DNA of 64,000 nt, from NCBI RefSeq assembly GCF_000970025.1, contig NZ_CP009528.1, positions 829,168 to 893,167 on the forward strand, read 5' to 3'. Below the pieces are notes generated by a model that saw nothing but the letters and a program-made list of their open reading frames with translations, ran no database searches and was not told the DNA's origin. Below are positions 17,005-25,262 of this stretch, piece after piece. Source of the stretch: Methanosarcina barkeri MS (lineage in GTDB: Archaea > Halobacteriota > Methanosarcinia > Methanosarcinales > Methanosarcinaceae). How positions within the stretch are numbered: position 1 is the stretch's first letter; each line of letters starts with the position of its first letter. A program made the translations under genes and the position numbers.

Positions 17005-18075
17005 TTACGTAAGAACATGCACTTTGTACTCTCCCAGCACTGTGCCGTCATCAAGCCTTGCAGGAGCTTCCATGGCTGCAATATATTTTCCATTAGGGGA
17101 GATATCAGCCGCTATTGTAATTCCCTTGGTATTATAAACCTGGACAAGTTTAGAATTTGAACCTCCACTTTTTGATACGTCAAAGACATACACTCCATGG
17201 GCACTTCTATCCTTGGTCACCAGGTTCTGGGCTATAGGGACAACGAGATACCTGTCATTCATTGCACATTCCCCTGCATAGCCGTCCACTCTCCATTTCC
17301 ACAGCAGGTTGCCGTCGGTATCATAGGCAAAGAGGCTGTTTCCGTTGGGATGTTCTATAGGAGCATCGTTGTTTTTGTCTTTGGAGAAAGTGCTGCCTAT
17401 TGAGAAAATAAGGGTATTGTTGATAATATATGCATAATTCGCACTGCCGTAAATAGGGACTCCGCTTACTACAACCGGGGTTGAAATGTTTTCCTGCCAT
17501 TTTACTTCTGGTACACTGGTTTCCATGATCCTGGAATTGTCAAATAAAAAGGCTCGTCCATCACTGGTCATTGTTATTATATTATTACCATCAGGAGTAA
17601 TCTGGGTACTGTACCATATTGCTGAATAATCAAAAAATGGCTCAAGGGGCGGGATTGAATAGTTCCAGTACTCTTTTCCGGTATTTCCGTCCAGAACATG
17701 TACAGTTCCCTCTTTCCATTTGTCGGCGTTTGTAAAGCAGGTCGTCCCGAAAACAGCGTATTTTCCGTCAGGAGTGTTATCTATCCATGTAACTCCGGAG
17801 TCCATCAGTTCGGATTCAGGGAATTTCCAGCGCAAATTGCCTTCGGAGTCAAAAGAATAAACTATTCCCAAATACTTGTATTTCTCTCCTATGTAGCCAC
17901 AAGCTCTACTGGCAGCAACATAGATGTTCCCTTTTGAATCCAGTTTTATTTTTTTCATGGCTGGCATGTGGTCAAGGTCTGAACCCAGATCCTGACCTGC
18001 TCCATATTTCCAGATTTCAGTTCCGTTTAAATCAAAGCAGTGAATAAAAGCATCCGGGCTATCTTCTAACCACAT
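17005..18075 (-). CDS. PQQ-type beta-propeller protein, C-terminal part of a split gene
   Basis: 356 residues of WD/PQQ-like beta-propeller blades with recurrent GTEIWKYG, NLRWKFPES, GKEYWNYS and LLWKWRVDG strands and DSKGNIYVAAS or TPDGKYAVFG turns. It lacks a signal peptide of its own. The upstream ORF (18059-18847) supplies a lipoprotein leader and the first blades in a different frame. Removing one base from the A6 run at the junction (T6 at 18075-18080 on the plus strand) joins the frames as DGK-MWLEDSPD. I therefore read both as one surface propeller lipoprotein interrupted by a frameshift. Translation from ATG 18075 alone would give a leaderless fragment. No specific ligand is known. 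Confidence 0.75.
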   Translation of the reverse strand: MWLEDSPDAFIHCFDLNGTEIWKYGAGQDLGSDLDHMPAMKKIKLDSKGNIYVAASRACGYIGEKYKYLGIVYSFDSEGNLRWKFPESELMDSGVTWIDNTPDGKYAVFGTTCFTNADKWKEGTVHVLDGNTGKEYWNYSIPPLEPFFDYSAIWYSTQITPDGNNIITMTSDGRAFLFDNSRIMETSVPEVKWQENISTPVVVSGVPIYGSANYAYIINNTLIFSIGSTFSKDKNNDAPIEHPNGNSLFAYDTDGNLLWKWRVDGYAGECAMNDRYLVVPIAQNLVTKDRSAHGVYVFDVSKSGGSNSKLVQVYNTKGITIAADISPNGKYIAAMEAPARLDDGTVLGEYKVHVLT

Positions 18076-18847
18076 TTTTTCCGTCCTGGCTTGAATCGAT
18101 CCAGTTTACACTCTGAGCATAGTTTTCATTTGCTGGAAGTTTCCAGGAAAGAGTGCCATCCGGGTTGAATTTGTACACCCTTGAAGCTAGCCCATACCCG
18201 GATTCTTTCCAATATCGACCTGCTGCAATGTATACAGCGTCATCAGCAGCCGTTATTTTGTATATGCAGGGCTGATATTTTGAGTTCGTACTGGTTCCCA
18301 GGTCATCGGCGCTTCTATAGCTGTGGATTTCATTTCCTGTACCGGCATCCAGAGAATAAATGTATCCGTCAGTACTCTTTTCCCCTGCAATCAGATACTT
18401 CCCGTCCTTCGAGAACGAAATGTCTGAAACATTTCCTCCTAAGGTTTTTTCCCATAGCAATTTTTTGTCTGGCACATCAATAACTGTCAGTTTTTTTCCT
18501 GTCCCAACAGCTACATACTTTCCGTCCTGGGTGTATGTTACACAGTCCTGGGCATTCGATTTTCCTTCACTGAGATTTTCTGGAGTTATATCTCCAAGTT
18601 CATACTCCCAGTAAATGTAAGGAGAAGATTTTTCAGAAGAGGTTAGATTTTCCTGACTCAGCTGGCCGCTTTCCTGAGCGCTATCATTTTTTAATATCTC
18701 TTCACTACTGTTATTTCCATTTTCACCGGAGGCTACAGTATTTGAAGATTCGCATCCCGAAGAAACCAAAAATAACAATAATAATATAGTTATCAGCCCA
18801 ACAATACTCTTTTTCATTTTTAGACTCCTTTGATTACCCTTTGTCAT
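18059..18847 (-). CDS. propeller lipoprotein, N-terminal part of a split gene
   Basis: 262 residues. The likely start is the ATG at 18817 (MKKSIVG), giving a lipoprotein-type leader LLLLFLVSSGCES with the lipobox Cys. A Ser/Asn/Glu-rich spacer and propeller blades (TYTQDGKYVAVGTGKKLTVI, FSKDGKYLIAGEK) follow. The ORF breaks at SSQDGKNVVRR followed by TAG. Pyrrolysine read-through of that TAG gives only eight residues before TGA, so a one-base frameshift in the A6 run is the better explanation. The longer start at 18847 overlaps the upstream stop by one base. Confidence 0.75.
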   Translation of the reverse strand: MTKGNQRSLKMKKSIVGLITILLLLFLVSSGCESSNTVASGENGNNSSEEILKNDSAQESGQLSQENLTSSEKSSPYIYWEYELGDITPENLSEGKSNAQDCVTYTQDGKYVAVGTGKKLTVIDVPDKKLLWEKTLGGNVSDISFSKDGKYLIAGEKSTDGYIYSLDAGTGNEIHSYRSADDLGTSTNSKYQPCIYKITAADDAVYIAAGRYWKESGYGLASRVYKFNPDGTLSWKLPANENYAQSVNWIDSSQDGKNVVRR

Positions 18848-19428
18848 TATCCGTATATCTTCAGGTCTGAGATGCTCAGAATATTCTGATGTTGCGTACT
18901 GTTGTCTCCAAAACCTGCACTCAATTTTTCAATCTTTATATTTTCAGCAGATCCGCAGTATTTTTTATAATCTTCGACGAGATTCCTTTCAACTGTACTC
19001 CTTGGAATTCCTGAGATTATAATCGATGGTGAAAATCGCCTTCGGTTTTCCTGATCCCTATAATATTCACCTTCGGATTGCGGATTCATGCTTCCCGCTG
19101 CAACATAGTAAATGGATTTGTGATCGCTGAATGTCACTTTTAACCAGAGACTGAATTTATCCAGATCCTGTCCGTTCCAGTTCCAGGAAATTTTTCCTGG
19201 AGACAGGCTCACATTTTTATTCCAAAATCCTTTCCCTGTCTGTGCCGAATTTGTTGTTTCAAGGTACAGTGCTCCATCTTTGCATCTTAGAAACTCTCCT
19301 TCAGAATTACAATTTTTGAAGTCTTCCTTATACACGGTTTTTTTCTCTGGCACGATTTGAGAATAAATTATCAAGCCTGCGAGGCTCAGGACTATAAACC
19401 CGAATATTATAGTCTTTCTGGAAATCAT
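18847..19428 (-). CDS. membrane-anchored extracytoplasmic protein of unknown function
   Basis: 193 residues: one N-terminal membrane helix (IIFGFIVLSLAGLIIYSQIV) and a polar, probably extracellular domain of about 165 residues rich in Trp, Tyr, Asn and Ser. I recognise no family. It is the first gene of the minus-strand run leading to cobN and the ECF genes, and its stop overlaps the next start by one base, so it is very likely co-transcribed with the propeller lipoprotein. Both may be surface components of the same system. Confidence 0.65.
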   Translation of the reverse strand: MISRKTIIFGFIVLSLAGLIIYSQIVPEKKTVYKEDFKNCNSEGEFLRCKDGALYLETTNSAQTGKGFWNKNVSLSPGKISWNWNGQDLDKFSLWLKVTFSDHKSIYYVAAGSMNPQSEGEYYRDQENRRRFSPSIIISGIPRSTVERNLVEDYKKYCGSAENIKIEKLSAGFGDNSTQHQNILSISDLKIYG

Positions 19429-19800
19429 AATTGACCCTTATAGAAAGTGATTAATAAATATTTCGAAAATATTCTTAAATCATCTCATATAGTAATAATA
19501 AAATAAAAATTATGACTATTTTTTCTAATCAAATTTTCCTGTGATTCTAAGTTACTATGTCAATTCTCTATTCGATAATTCGTTTATTTTTAATGTTCTT
19601 TTTTATTTTTAATGTATTTTCCTATATTTCACTATCAATCAAGCCAAATATTAATTGTTGTTTTGATGCCTACTCTTCAAAATAAATCTTATTTGCATCA
19701 TGTCCTCTTCCAACACCAATGATTATTTTATAACGTATAAATTACATTTCATAATTAAAAAACGAAATTGATATATATTGCTACCATATTTTTCACATTT
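19429..19800. other. divergent promoter region
   Basis: Very AT-rich spacer between the divergent minus-strand run and the S-layer-domain gene. TATA-like sequences include TTTATAACGTATAAATT near 19728-19744 for the plus strand and AT-rich stretches around 19440-19500 for the minus strand. No other feature is seen. Confidence 0.45.
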
Positions 19801-21561
19801 ATGACTTATGGTAACAAAAAAACCAGAATTTTTATCAATTTTTATATTATTTTTCTTATCTTATTGATTTTAATTGTTATTACTCCTGTGGAAGGTGCTA
19901 TTGAACAACGAGGTCCGATTGTAAATATTTCAGCCGGAGAACATACAATTCTTAATGGGGAAAATTGTCCTGGATTTTATTATTCAACTTCTACTGGTAC
20001 ATACTATGAGTCGTTGGAGCTTAATTTCTCTGGAGACGGGCTTATTGATACGGGAAATGCAACTTATACCTCAAAAATCAGTTATGGTTCAACGGCTTTC
20101 TTTGGGAAGAAATACAAAGTCTTTGAAAATGGGTTGATCACTGAGAACCTGGTTAGCTATGGAAGTCGTGATCTTCAACGGGGTAATGATTATGATCTAG
20201 GAAATGGCTACAAACTGGTGCTTCGGGGGGTAAACAATGATTCTGCTCTCCTTGAACTTCAGCAAAACTCCGTCCCAGTTACCACGGAATCTCTTGAAGA
20301 AGGTTCAAAGTTCAAATTCAATGCTACAATAAACGGTACTAAATATACAATTCTGGAAGGAACTCTTAGCCGGGTTCTTGACAGTAAGGATCCAATTGTG
20401 AGTCTCTCAAGTGTAAGCCAGTATTCGACTGCACCGATTGAGATTAACGTTGGGGACCAGTATGGTAGTTTCGAGGTCACTGAAGCTACAGATAAAAAGA
20501 TCGAATTGAAAAACAGAGTGCCTATAAGGATGCAGCCTGGAGATTATGTCACAATCCTTAAAGATTTGATTGATTTCAGAGTGGCTGATAATGTATACAG
20601 GGCATGCTCTTACAATATGACTAAAGACGTTATCAAGTCATATCAGATAAAAGGCACCTCTTTAACTGTAAATCGCTCGGATTCTTCTTCTGACTCCTGT
20701 GTCTGGACAGCTGATTCTTTTGGTATGCTCTATTATGATCTTGAAAACAATTTCAGTACAGAAAGGCTTGAACTTAATCTTAATGCTGAAGACGACTGGA
20801 TTCCGGAAGGAGGTCTGGTTTATGAATCCTCGCCTGTCAAGGTTCCATACAAAAACCCGGAGATGAGGAATTATGGGGAAAATGCTTTTGATGGCGGATA
20901 TTCTGTGCTTGGATGGGATGGTGAAAAATATGCATATCTTGGAGACGATCAGGGAATTGTAAATGTCCTTATGGATGATAACAATAGCAGATGTCTCTAT
21001 TCCGGTGACGAATGGGACCTTGGTGAAGGATATACCCTGAGAGTAGATGATATAGAGTGGGATAAGGTCCATCTGACAGTTTTGAGAAATAATGCTACTG
21101 TTTACTCAAGCATAATATCTCCAGGGAAGTCAGCTGATCTGGGTACACATACTTTCCTGTACAATAAGACAATAAATGGTATTGACGTCCCCCTCTTTTC
21201 CATATATGTGAATAATGTCCTGGAGGGAAACGGACGCTCTGGTGTAAGCCTAAAATACCCACTACATTTTTCCGAAAGCCCTCTTGAAATAAAAGTAGGG
21301 GATACTTTTGGGGCACTTACTGTTGTTGAAACTTCCCCTAAAATCCGGCTTGAAAATGAAAATGCTCTCAATTTTGGTTCGGACCTTGAGGTTACGGAAG
21401 CAATCCACCTTGGGTCTTTTGAAAAGGAAACAGGAGGAAATCTCAATGTTACCTTTTTCCCCTTCATGAATAAGGTGGAAAAGGTAGATTCTGTTCTTCC
21501 TACAGTCACTCAGTGGACGATTCCGACAATGAGTGTTGAAGAATATCTTCTTGGAAACTAA
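19801..21561 (+). CDS. S-layer-type protein with two tandem S-layer (DUF1608-like) domains
   Basis: About 586 residues from ATG 19801 (597 from 19768). An N-terminal signal peptide (FYIIFLILLILIVITPVEGA) leads into two related domains of about 250-270 residues, each with GL(V/I)-E--VSYGSRDLQRGN-DYDLG-GYKL-like and W(D)LGEGYTLRVDDI blocks. Both contain the D-(Q/T)-F/YG-SFEVTEA type strand. This is the Methanosarcina surface-layer architecture. Unlike typical major S-layer proteins, it ends at SVEEYLLGN with no visible C-terminal membrane helix, so it may be a soluble or associated surface protein. It lies immediately upstream of the ChlI-ChlD gene and divergently from cobN. Confidence 0.8.
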   Translation: MTYGNKKTRIFINFYIIFLILLILIVITPVEGAIEQRGPIVNISAGEHTILNGENCPGFYYSTSTGTYYESLELNFSGDGLIDTGNATYTSKISYGSTAFFGKKYKVFENGLITENLVSYGSRDLQRGNDYDLGNGYKLVLRGVNNDSALLELQQNSVPVTTESLEEGSKFKFNATINGTKYTILEGTLSRVLDSKDPIVSLSSVSQYSTAPIEINVGDQYGSFEVTEATDKKIELKNRVPIRMQPGDYVTILKDLIDFRVADNVYRACSYNMTKDVIKSYQIKGTSLTVNRSDSSSDSCVWTADSFGMLYYDLENNFSTERLELNLNAEDDWIPEGGLVYESSPVKVPYKNPEMRNYGENAFDGGYSVLGWDGEKYAYLGDDQGIVNVLMDDNNSRCLYSGDEWDLGEGYTLRVDDIEWDKVHLTVLRNNATVYSSIISPGKSADLGTHTFLYNKTINGIDVPLFSIYVNNVLEGNGRSGVSLKYPLHFSESPLEIKVGDTFGALTVVETSPKIRLENENALNFGSDLEVTEAIHLGSFEKETGGNLNVTFFPFMNKVEKVDSVLPTVTQWTIPTMSVEEYLLGN

Positions 21562-21582
21562 AAGATATACTGAGGTTAAACC

Positions 21583-23649
21583 ATGAAAAACCATAACGTT
21601 ATTGTTTACCCTTTTACTGCAATAGTAGGGCAAGAGAAAATGAAGAAAGCTCTGATCCTGAACGCTATAAATCCAAAAGTTGGAGGAGTTCTGATCAGGG
21701 GTGAAAAAGGTACTGCCAAATCAACAGCTGTCCGGGCCCTTGCCAATCTCCTACCTGAAATACAGGTAGTTGAAGGCTGTAAATACCGCTGCGATCCTAA
21801 TGATGTAAATGCAATGTGTGAAGAATGCTTGGAAAAGGTAAAAGCTGGGACTCTTAAGAGTTCTTCTATAAAAATGAAGGTTGTGGACCTGCCTGTAAGT
21901 GCCACCGAAGACCGCGTTGTAGGAACTCTTGATATCGAACATGCTATCAAGAAAGGAGAAAAACGCTTTGAGCCTGGTGTACTTGCTTATGCTCACAGGG
22001 GTATCCTGTACGTGGATGAGATTAATCTTCTGGATGACCATCTTGTAGATGTACTCCTCGATTCAGCAGCAATGGGAGTAAACACTGTTGAAAGAGAAGG
22101 AATTTCTTTCTCTCACCCTGCGAATTTTGTGCTTGTAGGCACCATGAACCCTGAAGAAGGAGAACTTCGACCTCAATTACTTGACCGTTTCGGTTTATGT
22201 GTAGATATAAAGGGAATCATGGATGTAGCCAGACGAGTGGAACTTATCAAATACAGGCTCAGCTATGAAACCGATCCTAAAGCTTTTGCAGCAGGCTGGC
22301 AGGCTGCAGAGTCCGAGCTTTGTGAACAGATTATTCTGGCGCAGAAATTACTTCCTGAAGTGAAGATCTCAGACAGCATGCTTGAATTGATCAGCCAGAT
22401 CTGTGTTGATATGGGGGTTGATGGGCACAGGGCAGACATCACAATGATGAAAACCTCAATCACACTTGCAGCTTTTTACGGCAGGACTGAGGTTCTTGAA
22501 GAGGATGTAAAAGAAGCTGCAGAATTAGTCCTTCCTCACCGTATGCGCAGAAAACCGTTTGATAATTATTCTGATAAGCAGGATAAACTCGACGAGAGTA
22601 TAGAGAAACAAAGGGAAAAGAAAAAGGAAAAAGAAAAGGAAAAAGAAAAAAATAAAAACGAACAGCAAAAAAAAGAGCATAACGAGCAGTCAGGAAAAGA
22701 ACAGGCCCTTTCCGAAGAGCAGAAATCAGATAACCCAGAGGACAGCACCGGGGAACAACCGGATGCTTCCTCAGAAACTATTTTTGCAACAGGAGAGAGT
22801 TACCAGATAAAGCAATTTTCTCCTGATTTTCGCAGAGAGAACCGAAATGGATCAGGTCGGCGCAGCAAAACCCTGACGAAATCCACACAGGGCAGGTATA
22901 TTAAGAGTAAAATCCCAGAGGAGAAAACAACGGATCTTGCTTTTGATGCTACCCTGAGGGCAGCTGCACCTTATCAGCTTGTAAGGGAAAAAAACGGAAA
23001 CTCCATAGTCATTCATGAATCGGATTTCAGGCAAAAAGTCCGTGAGAAAAAGATAGGAAACCTTGTACTCTTTGTTGTGGATGCTAGCGGTTCAATGGGG
23101 GCTCAGCAGCGGATGGTAGCTTCTAAAGGTGCAGTTCTTTCAATGTTGATGGACGCCTACCAGAAACGTGATAAAGTGGGACTTATTGCTTTTAAGGGGA
23201 CAGGAGCAGAGTTGTTGCTGCCACCAACTTCCAGTGTGGAAATGGCACAAAAATATCTGGAGGAACTGCCAACCGGGGGAAAGACCCCCCTTTCCCATGG
23301 GCTGATGAAAGGCTATGAAACCATACATGCAGAACTCCGACGTGACCCTGATACCTGTCCTTTTATGGTTCTGATCTCTGACGGAAGGGCAAATGTCAGT
23401 ATGAATGGTGAAGCTCCTCTCCAGGAATCAAAAACAATAGCTTCCATGTTTAGAAAGGAATGCATACAATCTGCAGTTATTGATACGGAAAGCAGCATTA
23501 TTAAATTCGGGCTTGCTCAGGAAATTTCCAATGCGCTTGGAGCCAAATATCTTGCACTTGAGGACTTGAAGGCAGATTCAATAGTTGAAGCTGTTCGATC
23601 TTCAGCTCCTTTTGAATTTTCAGTTCCTTCAGCCAACTTTTCAAGTTGA
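21583..23649 (+). CDS. fused ChlI-ChlD-type chelatase motor subunit
   Basis: 688 residues combining the AAA+ ChlI/BchI motor with the ChlD-type VWA domain. The motor has Walker [10 protein letters not shown] (about 40-48), a four-Cys insert [15 protein letters not shown], Walker [12 protein letters not shown] and arginine-finger [14 protein letters not shown] Lys/Glu-rich linker (residues about 335-370) is followed by a VWA domain with [20 protein letters not shown]. Such fusions power CobN- or ChlH-type large subunits, and the only candidate partner here is the cobN gene 4.6 kb away on the other strand. The metal is not readable from sequence. The gene starts 21 bases after the S-layer-type stop. 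Confidence 0.92.
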   Translation: MKNHNVIVYPFTAIVGQEKMKKALILNAINPKVGGVLIRGEKGTAKSTAVRALANLLPEIQVVEGCKYRCDPNDVNAMCEECLEKVKAGTLKSSSIKMKVVDLPVSATEDRVVGTLDIEHAIKKGEKRFEPGVLAYAHRGILYVDEINLLDDHLVDVLLDSAAMGVNTVEREGISFSHPANFVLVGTMNPEEGELRPQLLDRFGLCVDIKGIMDVARRVELIKYRLSYETDPKAFAAGWQAAESELCEQIILAQKLLPEVKISDSMLELISQICVDMGVDGHRADITMMKTSITLAAFYGRTEVLEEDVKEAAELVLPHRMRRKPFDNYSDKQDKLDESIEKQREKKKEKEKEKEKNKNEQQKKEHNEQSGKEQALSEEQKSDNPEDSTGEQPDASSETIFATGESYQIKQFSPDFRRENRNGSGRRSKTLTKSTQGRYIKSKIPEEKTTDLAFDATLRAAAPYQLVREKNGNSIVIHESDFRQKVREKKIGNLVLFVVDASGSMGAQQRMVASKGAVLSMLMDAYQKRDKVGLIAFKGTGAELLLPPTSSVEMAQKYLEELPTGGKTPLSHGLMKGYETIHAELRRDPDTCPFMVLISDGRANVSMNGEAPLQESKTIASMFRKECIQSAVIDTESSIIKFGLAQEISNALGAKYLALEDLKADSIVEAVRSSAPFEFSVPSANFSS

Positions 23650-23878
23650 AGGGACTTGTCAATAGAAGTTCTCAATATCTTGAATTATAGGGTTATGGCC
23701 TGTTAGTCTTTACTTTTTTGTTTTATCTTTCTTATCTTACTATGTCTTTCTGCAGTTGATTCCTCTTCCTTTGTGGTTCTGAAAGCGGGCATATACTTAT
23801 AATATTACTCTTAATAATGATTAGTTACAGAACCTAGTTACAGAACCCAAATTAAGCATTTTACAGGGAGTCTTGGTA
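23650..23878. other. intergenic region before the ATPase-TPR pair
   Basis: No gene visible. A short direct repeat (AGTTACAGAACC at 23822-23833 and 23837-23848) lies just before the ATPase gene, and T-rich stretches after the chelatase stop may act as its terminator. Confidence 0.4.
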
Positions 23879-25144
23879 ATGACTGATGATCTGAAATCTG
23901 TTTATCACTTGTTTAACCCCGAAAAAGCACTTTTTGACGAGGAACTGAAGAAATACTATGTTGAAATTGGGGAAAACGAGACACGAATTTCAAAGCTTAA
24001 GACACGCCTGGAGCTGGGACTGGAGACCGGAGAACACATTAAAATTCTGTTCACTGGTCATAGGGGTTCAGGAAAATCAACTGCTTTAAACAGACTTGTT
24101 TCACATTTAAGTGATCAGTTTTTCGTTGTAAATTATAACGTTATGAAATTACTAGATCTTAACGATATCAATTATACTGATGTACTTCTTTCTATTCTCG
24201 CACAACTGATTGAAAACTCTAAGGTAAATAAAATATTTCTCAAAAGCGATTTAGTTGAGCGAGCGAACAAATGGGGTCAGACAATAACTGAACATCTGAT
24301 TTCTAATACAAAGGAAGGTCTTGGTATTGGAGTTGGCTTGCCTGCTCTTATCAATATTTTCACATGGATGAAAAACGAAACGGAGACCAGAAAAGAAATT
24401 CGAAAAGAAATCGGTCCTCGAGTTTCAGAATTAATCAGCATCATCAATGATATTGTTGCTGAAATCGAATGTACCGGAAAGCAAGTGCTTGTAATTATTG
24501 ATAATCTGGAAAAATCAGATCCTGACAAAGCCCTGGATTTATTTGGGAATCATGGTACGCAGCTATCTCAGCCAATATGCAATATCATATACACTTTTCC
24601 TATTTCATTAAAAAGTTCGGACAGATTTACACAGATCCGTCTGAATTTCAGCGACGATATCATGTATCCCAATATCAAAGTCCATGAACCAGATGGTAGT
24701 GTGAACCGGGAATCAAAAGAGCGTGCGCTCATGAAAGAGATCGTCGCAAAAAGGGTGAATTCTAACCTTTTTGAATCTGAAGCCCTTGAATATATTATTG
24801 ATATGAGCGGGGGAGTTCTGAGAGACTACATCAGAATTATTCGAGATTCGGCTGTCACTGCCCTTACGAGAGGAAAAACGGTTATTGATAAGGCTGTTGC
24901 AGAAGAAGTGGTCAATGATCTCAAGAATACTTTTCAGGCTCAGCTAAGCGATGAAGACTATGACGTTCTTCTTGAAGTTTCCCGTTCCAAAAGTATAAAA
25001 CGGGATCAGGGTCTTGTAGGCCTGCTTCACAATCTGAGCGTCCTGGAATATACAAACGGGAGAAATTGGTGTGACCTGCATCCCATTGTCCGTACCATTC
25101 TTGAAGAGAAACATTTGCTACAGCAGAATGCAAGTAGCGATTAA
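23879..25144 (+). CDS. P-loop (STAND/AAA-type) ATPase
   Basis: 421 residues from ATG 23879, eight bases after GGGAG; TTG 23873 is too close to that site. Walker A is GHRGSGKST (60-68) and Walker B VLVIIDNLEK (203-212). A sensor-like IIYTFPISL and a C-terminal winged-helix-like region (SDEDYDVLLEVSRSKS, LLHNLSVLEYTNGRNWCDLHPIV) follow. A hydrophobic glycine-rich stretch (GLGIGVGLPALINIFTWM, about 147-164) interrupts the ATPase core. The layout resembles STAND or Orc/Cdc6-like signalling ATPases, not a transporter. The next gene, 118 bases downstream, encodes a TPR repeat protein with an N-terminal NTPase-like domain of its own; I infer a functional pair. Confidence 0.75.
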   Translation: MTDDLKSVYHLFNPEKALFDEELKKYYVEIGENETRISKLKTRLELGLETGEHIKILFTGHRGSGKSTALNRLVSHLSDQFFVVNYNVMKLLDLNDINYTDVLLSILAQLIENSKVNKIFLKSDLVERANKWGQTITEHLISNTKEGLGIGVGLPALINIFTWMKNETETRKEIRKEIGPRVSELISIINDIVAEIECTGKQVLVIIDNLEKSDPDKALDLFGNHGTQLSQPICNIIYTFPISLKSSDRFTQIRLNFSDDIMYPNIKVHEPDGSVNRESKERALMKEIVAKRVNSNLFESEALEYIIDMSGGVLRDYIRIIRDSAVTALTRGKTVIDKAVAEEVVNDLKNTFQAQLSDEDYDVLLEVSRSKSIKRDQGLVGLLHNLSVLEYTNGRNWCDLHPIVRTILEEKHLLQQNASSD

Positions 25145-25262
25145 TTCTACTTTTGTTAATTTATATTCTGGTGGGGAAAGTAAACGGATTTTGTATTTAT
25201 CAAATTTGCATTACAAAAAATAAATGAAACCAATGTTATAGGCCTTCAAAAGAGGTGTGAAT

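Noticed and set aside
18059..18061. Pyrrolysine (UAG) read-through joining the two propeller ORFs
   Set aside because: After the TAG the same frame gives only eight codons before TGA, while the propeller sequence continues in another frame.
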